Origin: Flavobacteriales bacterium
Lineage (GTDB): Bacteria; Bacteroidota; Bacteroidia; Flavobacteriales_F; PHOS-HE28
Assembly: GCA_016703105.1 (NCBI GenBank)
Contig: JADJCS010000007.1
Location: forward strand, 186,001-250,000
Reading direction: 5' to 3'
DNA: 64,000 bases
Under the pieces are notes generated by a model, which worked only from the letters and a program-made list of their open reading frames with translations, was not told the DNA's origin and did not search any database. The translations under genes were made by a program, and so were the position numbers. Position 1 is the first letter of the stretch, and the number at the start of each line of letters is the position of its first letter. This document shows positions 27,132 to 35,801 of this stretch, piece after piece.

Positions 27132-27264
27132 GGTGCGTCTCGGGAACAGGCCTGCTGGAAGAACATCCCGGCGACCGCAGCGAAGGTGACGTTCTCCAAG
27201 GCCTGGGCGCTACGTGCGACGATCAGACCTTCCACACATCATTGTTGGCAAGGCTATTCCCTGC

Positions 27265-29790
27265 TCACGCCTTCTTCTTGCGGAAACCACCTTTCCGGCC
27301 AGCCGCCTTCTTCTTGGCAGGCGCGGCGGCGACCAATGCCACACACTCCTCCAGCGAGATCTCTTCGGGGGTCTTCCCCTTGGGCAGATTGGCGTTCTTC
27401 TTCCCGTCGGTGATGTAGGGACCATAACGCCCATCCAGGATCTCGATATCGCTTCCCTCGAACTTCTTGAGGATCTTGGCCTTCGCACCGGCGACCTTGT
27501 CTTTCACCAATTCGATACCGCGCTCCAAGGTGAGCGAGGCGGGGTCCTCCCCTTTGGGAATGTTGGCATAGGTCTTCCCGTGTTTCACGTAGGGTCCGAA
27601 GCGGCCACGCCCGACCACGAGCGTTTCTCCGTCGTACTCACCGAGATCGCGTGTCGCGCTCGCTAGCTTCTTCAGGTCGACCAGTTCAATGGCACGCGTC
27701 AGGTCGATCGCGAGCGGGTCATCCTCCGGGGTCAGGCTCGCATAGGTGGTTCCAAGTCGCACATAGGGACCAAAGCGGCCGATGCCCACGCTCACCACTT
27801 CGCCATCCCGTTCGCCGAGCGTGCGCGGCAGTTTGAAAAGGTCCATGGCATCCTCGAAGGAGATGCTGGCGATGCTCTGGTCCTTGCGAAGGCTGGCGAA
27901 TTTGGGCTTCTCCTCGTTCTCCACCTCACCTATCTGGATCATGGGGCCGAAGCGACCTATCCGTGCATACACCTTGCGGCCCGAGGTGGGGTCGACCCCC
28001 AATTCGCGCGATCCGGTGGCCCGCTCCGCGGTCTCCTTCACGGTACCGATCGTAGCGTGGAACGGCGTGTAGAACTCCTTCAACATATCGCGCCAGTTCA
28101 TGGTACCCTCCGCGATCTGGTCGAACTCCCCCTCCACGTAGGCGGTGAAGTTCAGGTCCACGATGGTGGGGAAATGCTCCACGAGAAAGTCGTTCACCAC
28201 CATTCCGATATCCGTGGGGAAGAGCTTTTGCTTCTCCGCGCCAACGTTCTCCATGGCGGTGTTCTCGCTGATGGCATCGTTCGCCAAGGTGATCAAGCGG
28301 TAGGGCCGCTGCGTGCCATCGCGGTTCTCCTTCACCACGTAGCCGCGCTTCTGTACGGTGCTGATCGTAGGTGCGTAGGTGCTCGGACGACCGATGCCGA
28401 GTTCTTCCAATTTCTTCACCAAACTGGCCTCGGTATATCGCGGTGCGGGCCGATCATAGCGTTGCGTGGCGGTCATTTCCTGCAACTGGAGCGCTTCGCC
28501 CTGCTTCATATCCGGGAGCAAACCCTCCTGCTCGTCCCCATCCTCCTCATCGCGGCCTTCCATGTAGACCTTCAGGAAGCCATCGAAGAGGATCACCTCG
28601 CCTTGGGCGGTAAGGGACTCGTCCGAATGGCCGCTGATCGCTATGTCCACCACGGTCTTCTCCAGTTCCGCATCCGCCATCTGGCTGGCCAGCGTGCGTT
28701 TGCTGATCAGGTCGTACAAGCGCTCGGCGTCCCTGTCCGCACCCGCGGAACGGACCATGAAGTCCGTGGGACGGATGGCCTCGTGCGCCTCTTGTGCCCC
28801 TTTGCTTTTGCTGGCGTAGCGGCGGGCCTTGCAGTACCGCGCACCATATTGTTCTGTCACGGCGGATTCAGCTGCGGCTATGGCCTGTTCGCTCAGGTTC
28901 ACCGAATCGGTACGCATGTAGGTGATGTGCCCTTGCTCGTAGAGCCCTTGGGCGATGCGCATGGTGCGGTCCACACCGTAGCCCAGCTTGCGGCTGGCCT
29001 CCTGTTGCAAGGTGGAGGTTGTGAACGGGGCTGCTGGCGTTCGCTTCCCCGGCTTCTTCTCCACGGCGTTCACCGTGAAGCTGGAACCCACGCACCCTTG
29101 CAAGAAAGCCAGGGCCTCCGCCTCAGTGGCGAAGCGCTTGGGAAGTTCGGCCTTCACCATAGCCTTGGTGCCAGTGATCAATTGCGCGGTGATGCGGAAA
29201 GCGCTCTTCTCGGCGAACCCCAGGATCTCGCGTTCGCGTTCGACGATCAACCGCACGGCGACGCTTTGCACACGCCCAGCGCTCAGGCTGGGTTTCACTT
29301 TGCGCCATAGGATGGGGCTCAATTCGTAGCCCACCAAGCGGTCCAGCACGCGACGGGCCTGTTGGGCGTCGACAAGATGGATGTCGATCTCGCGCGGGTT
29401 CTCAATGGCCTTGAGCACGGCCGTCTTGGTGATCTCGTTGAAAGTGATCCGCTTCACTTTGTCGTCGGGCAGCTTCAGCGCTTCTTTTAGGTGCCAACTG
29501 ATGGCCTCTCCTTCGCGGTCTTCGTCCGTTGCGAGCCAGACCATCGCCGCCTTGTCCGCCTCCTTCTTCAAAGCGCTCAGGCGATCCTTTTTGTCGTCCG
29601 GGATGATGTAGGTGGGTTCGAAGCCGTTCTCCACATCCACGCTCAGATCGCGTTCCGGCAGATCGCGCACATGGCCATAGCTGCTCAGCACGGTATAACC
29701 CTCCCCGAGGTATTTCTCGATGGTCTTCGCCTTCGCCGGGCTCTCCACGATCACCAGATCACCACTTCCAGCGGACTTCTTCTTGGCCAT
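27265..29790 (-). CDS. topA: DNA topoisomerase I
   Basis: This 841-residue type IA topoisomerase relaxes negative supercoils. The Toprim domain begins LVIVESPAKAKTIEKYLG (residues 12-29) with the acidic triad near LATDEDREGEAISWH (87-101). The catalytic Tyr291 lies in GHITYMRTDSVNLS. The C-terminal third holds four Topo_C repeats with RFGP or RYGP cores in place of zinc-finger Cys4 motifs, then a Lys/Arg-rich tail. No frame defect. The start MAKKKSAGSG is well placed; a hairpin with T-run and the divergent sensor kinase lie upstream. Confidence 0.96.
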   Translation of the reverse strand: MAKKKSAGSGDLVIVESPAKAKTIEKYLGEGYTVLSSYGHVRDLPERDLSVDVENGFEPTYIIPDDKKDRLSALKKEADKAAMVWLATDEDREGEAISWHLKEALKLPDDKVKRITFNEITKTAVLKAIENPREIDIHLVDAQQARRVLDRLVGYELSPILWRKVKPSLSAGRVQSVAVRLIVEREREILGFAEKSAFRITAQLITGTKAMVKAELPKRFATEAEALAFLQGCVGSSFTVNAVEKKPGKRTPAAPFTTSTLQQEASRKLGYGVDRTMRIAQGLYEQGHITYMRTDSVNLSEQAIAAAESAVTEQYGARYCKARRYASKSKGAQEAHEAIRPTDFMVRSAGADRDAERLYDLISKRTLASQMADAELEKTVVDIAISGHSDESLTAQGEVILFDGFLKVYMEGRDEEDGDEQEGLLPDMKQGEALQLQEMTATQRYDRPAPRYTEASLVKKLEELGIGRPSTYAPTISTVQKRGYVVKENRDGTQRPYRLITLANDAISENTAMENVGAEKQKLFPTDIGMVVNDFLVEHFPTIVDLNFTAYVEGEFDQIAEGTMNWRDMLKEFYTPFHATIGTVKETAERATGSRELGVDPTSGRKVYARIGRFGPMIQIGEVENEEKPKFASLRKDQSIASISFEDAMDLFKLPRTLGERDGEVVSVGIGRFGPYVRLGTTYASLTPEDDPLAIDLTRAIELVDLKKLASATRDLGEYDGETLVVGRGRFGPYVKHGKTYANIPKGEDPASLTLERGIELVKDKVAGAKAKILKKFEGSDIEILDGRYGPYITDGKKNANLPKGKTPEEISLEECVALVAAAPAKKKAAGRKGGFRKKKA

Positions 29791-29866
29791 GAGGGACGGT
29801 TTTCAGGGCGGCAAAGAAATGCGCGACCACGATGTATCCGGCATGGGCCACCCTATCGTACCTCTA

Positions 29867-29891
29867 CTTCCCCGTAGGGGAAGGATTTTTT
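29867..29891 (+). terminator. Hairpin with T6 tract between topA and the sensor kinase
   Basis: CTTCCCC (29867-29873) and GGGGAAG (29877-29883) form a perfect 7-bp stem with loop GTA, followed by T6 at 29886-29891, a textbook intrinsic terminator on the plus strand. No plus-strand gene ends here: the hairpin sits 63 bases before the sensor kinase start in a divergent gap. It may end stray transcripts or act as a leader attenuator for the kinase. Confidence 0.5.
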
Positions 29892-29953
29892 CAACCGAAA
29901 GGGTCGGGCCTTAGCTTCATCGGATCATCGCCCCGAGATACCTTGCGAAGATC

Positions 29954-32263
29954 ATGGTTTCCGCTCGTACGCGATCGTTCTGGAGGTGTGTTGTGGTATG
30001 CTTCGCATTTGCCGCCGGTCATCTGTTTTCTTGCACCGGCGAGCACACGGCCACCGTACCCGATCGGACCGGAACGGATCAACATCTTCTTGAGCACCTG
30101 CGGCAGGTGCTCTATTACGACATGGATAGCGTGGTACGGCACTGCCATAGACACCTGCGATCCATGCGTGCGCAGAAAGATCCCGGGCTCGCGCTCAGCG
30201 CATACCGTTTACTTGGAGAGGCGTACATCACCCATGAGGATACGGCATTGCTGCGTCTGGCTGAAGAGGCGAGCCAAGAACCGCCCCCCTTCGCCGATGT
30301 GCTCGCACCTTGGGCGAAGTTATGGGAAGCGGAGGCGCAACTGATCCGGTATGACCTCCTTGGCGCCGAACGATCCAGCCTCGAGGCGGAATCACTCGCC
30401 ATTGAGCGCAACGACCTCGAAGCCACCGCCGCTACCAGGATCTTTCGGGTGAAGGTCGCGGCCCGTCAGCGCCGGTCTGGCCTGGCGGACACCCTAGTGG
30501 AAGAGGCTCTTGACGATGTCAACAAGCCCAAAGGCGACGGAACGACCGGATGGTTGCGCGTTCACCAAGGTTCTGCGCATTTGGAGAACGGAATGCCGGA
30601 GAGCGCCCGTGATCTGTTCCGGAACGCACGGGAACATGCCAGTGGCGATCCCTACCTCATCGGTAAGGTCGAAATGGGCATAGCCTACGCTTGCTCGGAC
30701 CTGGGCGATCACGCAACGGCGGGCGAACATTTCCAACGCGCTTTGACCGCCTTCCGCGAAATAGGCTCCGCGCGGGACGAGAGCATCGCATTGAAAGGCC
30801 TTGGGTATACCTACTGGGGCGTACTCGATGTTAAGACCGTACGCGACTACTTCGACCGCGCACTCACGATCGCGGACAGCATCGGGTTCCGTAGGCAATC
30901 CGGTCGGGTCTATCTCGACCTGGCGCGCTTCATCGCGGATCAAGACAGCTCCTCGCTCGCAACCATCGGAATTCCCCGAGCGGATCAATTCGATAGCGCA
31001 ATGATCTTGCTCCGCCGCGCCCAGGCCCTTGCTCGATCGATCGGGGATGTGCTGATGCTCGGACAGTCGATCAAGACGGAATCGGGAATTCTCAATCGCA
31101 CGGGGCGTAACGAGGAGGCACTTGCCATTTCCCGCCAAGGTTATCGGCTCTTCGTGGAAGTGGGAGACCGTGCTTGGATGGCTTCCTCCTTGGTCGATAT
31201 ATCAGCGATGCAGATCGCGTTGGGAAGGTGGAAGGAGGCTATCGCAACCTTGGATTCCGCGATGATCATCGCGGATCAAGGCGGATTCGACCGCACACGG
31301 ATGCTGATATTGAACCGAACATCTTACGCCTACGAGAAGCTAGGGGACATGAAGAACGCGCTTCTGCAAAAGGAACGTTACATCCAGGTGAAGGATTCCG
31401 TGGAGGGCACCGCCGTTGTCGAAAAACTGGCCAAACAGGAACAACGGTTCCTTTTCGCTCGCAGGCTCTTCGCCGACAGCGTTGCCCACGCCCAGCAGCT
31501 CGCCTTGGAGAAGGAAACCTCGCGGCAACAAGTGCACCGCCAACGCACCCGCACCCAGGCCATCGCCGGTGGCGGAGCGTTGCTGCTGCTGGGGGGCGGT
31601 GTCGCATTCGCGCTGGACCGCAAGCGGCGCAAAGAACGTTTCGAGAAGGACGCGGCACGCTTGGAGACGCAGGCGTTGCGGAGCCAGATGAACCCGCACT
31701 TCATCTTCAACGCGCTCAATAGCATCAGCGCCTTCATCCGGCAGCAGGAACCGCATCGCGCGCAGGAGTTCATCGCACGGTTCGGCCGGCTGATGCGCTT
31801 GGTGTTGGAGAACAGCCGCATGGCCGAAGTGCCCCTGAAGAGCGACCTGGAAGCGCTAGGCCTATACCTCGAGCTGGAACAAGCCCGTACGGAGAACAAG
31901 TTCGATTTCCATATCCATTTGGAGGATGGCCTGGACCCCGAGGAGGTGAACGTACCTCCGCTGGTGATGCAGCCTTTTGTGGAGAACAGCATCTGGCACG
32001 GGGTATCCGGCATGGTAGGCCGCGGATCCATCACCATCCACATCCGCCGACAGGGTGATCAATTGGTGATGGACATCAGTGATGACGGTGTGGGTCGCGG
32101 AGAGCCATCCACCAGCAATGTGCCGGAGAAGAAGGGCTCGCTCGGCACGTTGATCACCAAGGCGCGGCTCGACCTGGTGCAGCGGCAAAAGGGGCGCCCG
32201 GCCTTCTTCCGATACATCGATCAAGCCATCGGTACACGTGTGGAACTGGTGCTGCCTATCTGA
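29954..32263 (+). CDS. TPR sensor histidine kinase (LytS/YehU-type)
   Basis: The product has 769 residues. The N-terminus looks like an export signal with a possible lipobox (HLFSC). Residues about 60-480 are helical TPR-like repeats (GLGYTYWGVLDVKTVRDYFDR and similar), then a coiled coil, one membrane helix (AIAGGGALLLLGGGVAFAL, about 535-555), and a His_kinase module with His582 in RSQMNPHFIFNALNS and an ATPase with QPFVENSIWHG and DISDDGVGRG. This is the usual Bacteroidota plan: TPRs sense outside or bind a partner, the kinase signals to a LytTR regulator. The regulator gene follows after 40 bases. The signal is unknown. Confidence 0.9.
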   Translation: MVSARTRSFWRCVVVCFAFAAGHLFSCTGEHTATVPDRTGTDQHLLEHLRQVLYYDMDSVVRHCHRHLRSMRAQKDPGLALSAYRLLGEAYITHEDTALLRLAEEASQEPPPFADVLAPWAKLWEAEAQLIRYDLLGAERSSLEAESLAIERNDLEATAATRIFRVKVAARQRRSGLADTLVEEALDDVNKPKGDGTTGWLRVHQGSAHLENGMPESARDLFRNAREHASGDPYLIGKVEMGIAYACSDLGDHATAGEHFQRALTAFREIGSARDESIALKGLGYTYWGVLDVKTVRDYFDRALTIADSIGFRRQSGRVYLDLARFIADQDSSSLATIGIPRADQFDSAMILLRRAQALARSIGDVLMLGQSIKTESGILNRTGRNEEALAISRQGYRLFVEVGDRAWMASSLVDISAMQIALGRWKEAIATLDSAMIIADQGGFDRTRMLILNRTSYAYEKLGDMKNALLQKERYIQVKDSVEGTAVVEKLAKQEQRFLFARRLFADSVAHAQQLALEKETSRQQVHRQRTRTQAIAGGGALLLLGGGVAFALDRKRRKERFEKDAARLETQALRSQMNPHFIFNALNSISAFIRQQEPHRAQEFIARFGRLMRLVLENSRMAEVPLKSDLEALGLYLELEQARTENKFDFHIHLEDGLDPEEVNVPPLVMQPFVENSIWHGVSGMVGRGSITIHIRRQGDQLVMDISDDGVGRGEPSTSNVPEKKGSLGTLITKARLDLVQRQKGRPAFFRYIDQAIGTRVELVLPI

Positions 32264-32303
32264 TCGCGCACGGCTACCTTACGGGTCCGAAAATGCGAAG
32301 TGA

Positions 32304-33047
32304 ATGACGATCACCGCCGCCATTGTGGACGATGAGGCCCAAAGCCGCGAGAACCTGCACGACCTGTTGCAGCGCCGCCATCCGGGCATCCAAGTGTTGG
32401 GCATGGGGCATGACGTTCCCTCAGGCATAGCATTGGTGCGCGAACTGAGGCCAGCGTTGTTGTTCCTGGATATTGAAATGGGGGAGATGACCGGTTTCGA
32501 CCTTCTGAAGGCCCTGACAGCTCCACGTCCCCATGTGATCTTCACCACCGCGCACGAAGGCTACGCCGTGAAAGCCATCCGCTTCAACGCGCTGGATTAC
32601 CTGCTGAAACCCATCGTCCCCACCGAACTGGACGATGCGGTGAACAAAGCCATGACCGGATCGGGTAGAACGGCCGCACCGGACAACATACCCGCACTAC
32701 TCGGCTCCGTGGTCAGCGAGCGCCAGATGGCTCTGCCAGTAACCGACGGATTGGTGGTGGTCCAAATGGACGAAATGCTCTACTGCAAGAGCGACGACAA
32801 CTACACCGAGGTATACATGCGGACGGAGAAGAAGCCGTACGTGATCAGCCGATCGCTCAGCGAGTTCGATGCTTTTCTACAGCACCAGGGCTTCGTGCGC
32901 ATCCACCAGAGCTACCTCATCAACCGCAAACACATCAAGCGGTACATCAAAGGCGAGGGCGGCGAGGTGATCATGGCGAACGATGCCCACTTGCCGGTGA
33001 GCCGCCGGCAAAAGGCGGCATTGATGGAGGCCCTGGAACGCATCTAA
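32304..33047 (+). CDS. LytTR-family response regulator
   Basis: The product has 247 residues. The receiver domain (1-120) has the acidic pair near IVDDEAQSR, the phosphoacceptor Asp56 in LLFLDIEMGEMTG, Thr in FTTAHEGYAVKAI and the Lys of YLLKPI. The LytTR DNA-binding domain (about 140-245) shows LYCKSDDNYTEVYM, GFVRIHQSYLINRKHIKRY and the closing LPVSRRQKAALMEAL. It is the obvious partner of the upstream kinase. LytTR proteins bind paired direct repeats, none of which I could identify here. A 23-base inverted-repeat arm starts at the base right after its stop. Confidence 0.95.
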   Translation: MTITAAIVDDEAQSRENLHDLLQRRHPGIQVLGMGHDVPSGIALVRELRPALLFLDIEMGEMTGFDLLKALTAPRPHVIFTTAHEGYAVKAIRFNALDYLLKPIVPTELDDAVNKAMTGSGRTAAPDNIPALLGSVVSERQMALPVTDGLVVVQMDEMLYCKSDDNYTEVYMRTEKKPYVISRSLSEFDAFLQHQGFVRIHQSYLINRKHIKRYIKGEGGEVIMANDAHLPVSRRQKAALMEALERI

Positions 33048-33232
33048 GAGCCTATTGGGGATCTCTTCAAACTCGTCCTTCGGTCTCTTTTCCGCCCATG
33101 CATCGCCGCAAAATGATCCCGTAGGCACCCCCGGTTCGGAGACCGGGGCAGGCCCAGCGCGATGATCTTCCGGATTCGCCTGATCGAAAAATAGCCTGGG
33201 AGTCCTTCGTTCAAGAGATCCCGAACAGGCTC
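33048..33232. repeat. 185-bp element bounded by 23-bp inverted repeats
   Basis: The left arm (33048-33070, starting GAGCCTATTGGGGATC) and the right arm (33210-33232) are inverted copies matching at 20 of 23 bases. Exactly at the centre lies a second hairpin, CCCCGGT (33129-33135) with ACCGGGG (33142-33148). No open frame is convincing inside. The symmetry fits a MITE-like insertion or a long structured 3' RNA of the regulator gene; the central stem could act as its terminator. Confidence 0.55.
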
Positions 33233-33257
33233 CAAACCGCCGCATTCTCGATCCGCG

Positions 33258-33307
33258 CCGCCGGATCCTCTTCGGGGATAGGTGCGAACCGGCGGTGAGG
33301 GGATTTT
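33258..33307 (+). promoter_or_regulatory. Structured leader motif, copy 1, before the gene at 33347
   Basis: CCGCCGG (33258-33264) pairs with CCGGCGG (33289-33295); the loop begins GGATCCTC and contains TTCGGGG, and a T5 tract follows at 33303-33307. A closely similar sequence with a compensated stem lies at 37936-37966. The T tract makes a terminator possible, but the resemblance of the two loops suggests a shared leader element. Confidence 0.4.
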
Positions 33308-33346
33308 TGGTCCGTCCCTATCGGTCAACCAAAAACAACCCCGGCC

Positions 33347-34162
33347 ATGAGCACCTTCCCTTCATCCAGCGATCGTAGCACTGCCCTTGCAGCGCGGTTC
33401 CTCGGCGTCATCCTCTCGCTGAGTTTGTCCGCGGCTAAAGCCAACGCCCAGCCCAGCGGCATCGACGACCACATTCATCAGTTGGACGCGCAGATCGCAC
33501 AAGCCGCAGCCGCCCAGCACTTCGAAGCCGCCGCTGGACTACAGCGCGACCGCACGAATTGGCTCGATCTGAAACACGCGATCGAAGCGCAGGACGCCGG
33601 AAGGATACTCGCACTCCAAGCGGCACTGCAGCAGCCGTACATCTACCAAGCCGTGGCCCCACGCGCCACCACGGCGGGACACGCGCTTACCACCAGCGGA
33701 CCTGAGTTCATGCACCAGGTTTACACTTTGGAAGCTGATGGCAGCTACCAGCCCCTGGAGAAACAAGAGGCGAGCAACACCTCTTCCGGCGGCGGCTATG
33801 GGGGCTTCGGCGGAAAGGTCTCCTCACTGAAGGTCGCAGGGGATCGTTCCAACGTGCGCTTCGAGGTCGCGGCACCCCGGTTCGTGGTGACGACCTATCC
33901 CGGTCAAGACCCATCGGATATTCTGGAACTGGTGAAATTCGATGTACGCGGTGCACGGAAGGACCGCTATGTGGACATGTCCAAGAGCAGCCACGCCTTC
34001 TACCACCACAGCAGCAGCCAAGTCACGGACAACCGGGTGCGCCTCGCCTTCAAGAACCTCGGGGACCAGGTATACGAGGTCGTGATCGACGGCACGCTGG
34101 AGGCCGGTGAATATGCCTTTATGCAAGGGCGGAAAGTGTTCGCCTTCGGCATGGGGAAGTGA
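33347..34162 (+). CDS. Secreted protein with UVR-like helical motif
   Basis: The product has 271 residues. A signal peptide (ARFLGVILSLSLSAAKANAQ, residues 13-35 or so) is followed by a helical segment, LDAQIAQAAAAQHFEAAAGLQRDRTNW (about 47-73), whose spacing resembles the UVR motif of UvrB/UvrC and McsA, unusual in an exported protein. The rest is beta-rich with a Gly-rich linker (SSGGGYGGFGGK) and ends with a small all-beta unit (LVKFDVRGARKDRYVDMS... LEAGEYAFMQGRKVFAFGMG) similar in feel to periplasmic adaptor domains. There is no T9SS tail. I do not recognise the family. It stands alone between structured intergenic regions. Confidence 0.6.
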   Translation: MSTFPSSSDRSTALAARFLGVILSLSLSAAKANAQPSGIDDHIHQLDAQIAQAAAAQHFEAAAGLQRDRTNWLDLKHAIEAQDAGRILALQAALQQPYIYQAVAPRATTAGHALTTSGPEFMHQVYTLEADGSYQPLEKQEASNTSSGGGYGGFGGKVSSLKVAGDRSNVRFEVAAPRFVVTTYPGQDPSDILELVKFDVRGARKDRYVDMSKSSHAFYHHSSSQVTDNRVRLAFKNLGDQVYEVVIDGTLEAGEYAFMQGRKVFAFGMGK

Positions 34163-34331
34163 GATGTTCGCTGTACCCGAGGAAGGGAAGCGCGAGGGTG
34201 GAAAACGATACTTGTTCCACCCTCACATTCTCCCTCCACGGCGGTTTGCCGCCATCAGGAAACGATCGATGAACCACCCGCCGGATACTCGAGCGTACTG
34301 CGGGATCCTTCCGCCAGGCACGAGCTCTACC

Positions 34332-34401
34332 CACCAGAACAAGCATAGGAACAAGGCCGACCAACAACCACAACGAAATCTTCCGACACCGCTACCAGTG
34401 A
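34332..34401 (+). pseudogene. Possible decayed tail of an outer-membrane protein gene, copy 1
   Basis: In the 332-base gap after 34162 there is no intact gene. This piece reads HQN.KHRNKA and, one frame over, NEIFRHRYQ, which resembles DQNSTHRNEAK and DETFKDRYH of the tail at 35622-35738 in the same order and spacing. It would be a more decayed copy of that tail. The similarity is short and partly my own reading across a frame change. Confidence 0.25.
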
Positions 34402-34494
34402 ATATTCGCGGTATCGAAACGTGGGAAAGATCCCCGGTAGCACTTGCCTTTGAGTTTGACAGCATCGACCGCTCTGAAACCCAACCCCAATAAC

Positions 34495-35616
34495 ATGAAG
34501 GATCACAACACACTGCGCACGTTCGCCGTGGCAACCTTGCTGCTCGCAGGAACACTGCACGCACAACACACCCGCACCGGCAAAGGCGAGAGCTACTGGA
34601 ACAACACCTGGGAGTGGCACCATCAGCTCGAACATCAGTTCGACGCCCAGGGGCAAGAAGTCCTATACACCCATTACAGTGTGAGCGTGCTGGATTCCTC
34701 CATGACTATGGAGTCGATCACCCACAAGGGCTATTCCGGTTCCGGCCAACTGGTCTGGCGCTCGACCCGTTCGGCGGATCCGTTCACCCAACTGCTCACC
34801 GTCGGGGATAGTACCGTCTTCGTTCATGACGCACAGGACTCTTTGCTCACCGAAACGATGTACACTTTGGATGGTGGCTCGTGGGAGCTCAGTACCCGGA
34901 CCACCTACTACCGCAACGTCATTGGCGCACTGGATTCAGCCTACGTCGATACAGACGCGTTCGGCAACTGGAACTTGGCCGCGCGTATGCTCATCACCCT
35001 GAACGCGCAGGGATGGACAGAACATATCCAGTATGATAGCCTGTTGAACAACGTTTGGATCGAATATGCTGAACTGGAGATCGCTTATGACCCGGACGGA
35101 CGTCCAACTCTGTATGAGTACACCGATCCCACCCCGATCCCCTATGAAGGTGTCCGCCATGCGTCCAGCTATGACGCGCAAGGGCAATTGGATTCTTTGG
35201 TCCACTCGACCAAATTTCCCGGCGGTAGTTGGCACAGCTATTCCTGCACCACGTATGACCCGGTGGGCGATGGCTTGAGCAACTATTCGAACTACTACAG
35301 GCTGGACACCCTGAGCATCGATTGGACCCTGAACGATCGGCTGACCTACGAACCCTTCACTGCCATTCCGGAGCGACCAACCGCCGCAGTATTGCGCGCG
35401 TTCCCCAACCCCACCGAAGATGTGGTACGGATCCCGGAACTTACCGGAACACCGGTGCGCATCCAGGTCTGTGATGGCCATGGCCGCGTGGCCTTGGAGC
35501 AAAGCCTGGTCATGGATGGCACGATCAGCCTGGCCGGTCTCCCAGCAGGCTCCTACCACTTGGTAACCACCGATCCACGGGGCGGGGTCCGCTTTACCCG
35601 CGTACTCAAGCACTGA
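34495..35616 (+). CDS. Secreted protein with type A T9SS sorting domain
   Basis: The product has 373 residues from ATG 34495, preferred over the upstream ATG because it starts the signal peptide MKDHNTLRTFAVATLLLAGTLHAQ. Residues 30-290 contain repeated short units with WxxxxRxxYxYD-like spacing (WNNTWEWHHQLEHQFDAQGQ, WELSTRTTYYR, WIEYAELEIAYDPDG, WHSYSCTTYDP), like the YD-type cell-surface repeats of Bacteroidota. The last ~75 residues are a clear type A sorting domain (LRAFPNPTEDVVRI, LAGLPAGSYHLVTT, FTRVLKH). It should be carried to the surface by the T9SS. Function unknown. Confidence 0.8.
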   Translation: MKDHNTLRTFAVATLLLAGTLHAQHTRTGKGESYWNNTWEWHHQLEHQFDAQGQEVLYTHYSVSVLDSSMTMESITHKGYSGSGQLVWRSTRSADPFTQLLTVGDSTVFVHDAQDSLLTETMYTLDGGSWELSTRTTYYRNVIGALDSAYVDTDAFGNWNLAARMLITLNAQGWTEHIQYDSLLNNVWIEYAELEIAYDPDGRPTLYEYTDPTPIPYEGVRHASSYDAQGQLDSLVHSTKFPGGSWHSYSCTTYDPVGDGLSNYSNYYRLDTLSIDWTLNDRLTYEPFTAIPERPTAAVLRAFPNPTEDVVRIPELTGTPVRIQVCDGHGRVALEQSLVMDGTISLAGLPAGSYHLVTTDPRGGVRFTRVLKH

Positions 35617-35621
35617 CCACG

Positions 35622-35738
35622 GACGACCAGAACAGCACCCATCGCAACGAAGCCAAGCAGGACATGCACCTCGACGAGACCTTCAAGGACCGCTACCACA
35701 CGCTGCTGTTCGGGGCGAGTTGGTATTTTGGTCTTTGA
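35622..35738 (+). pseudogene. Tail fragment of an outer-membrane protein gene
   Basis: Starting six bases after the preceding stop, 38 codons in one frame read DDQNSTHRNEAKQDMHL.. LFGASWYFGL and stop. The ending, with alternating hydrophobics and aromatics, looks like the last strand of a beta barrel. No start codon or upstream body exists: the frame runs into the end of the T9SS gene. I take it as the leftover 3' end of a gene lost by deletion. A possible second, more decayed copy lies at 34332-34401. Confidence 0.4.
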
Positions 35739-35801
35739 TCGATCGATGAACCAACCAGGCCGACATACTTCCAGCGAAAAACGAAACAACCCAAAGAACC
35801 A

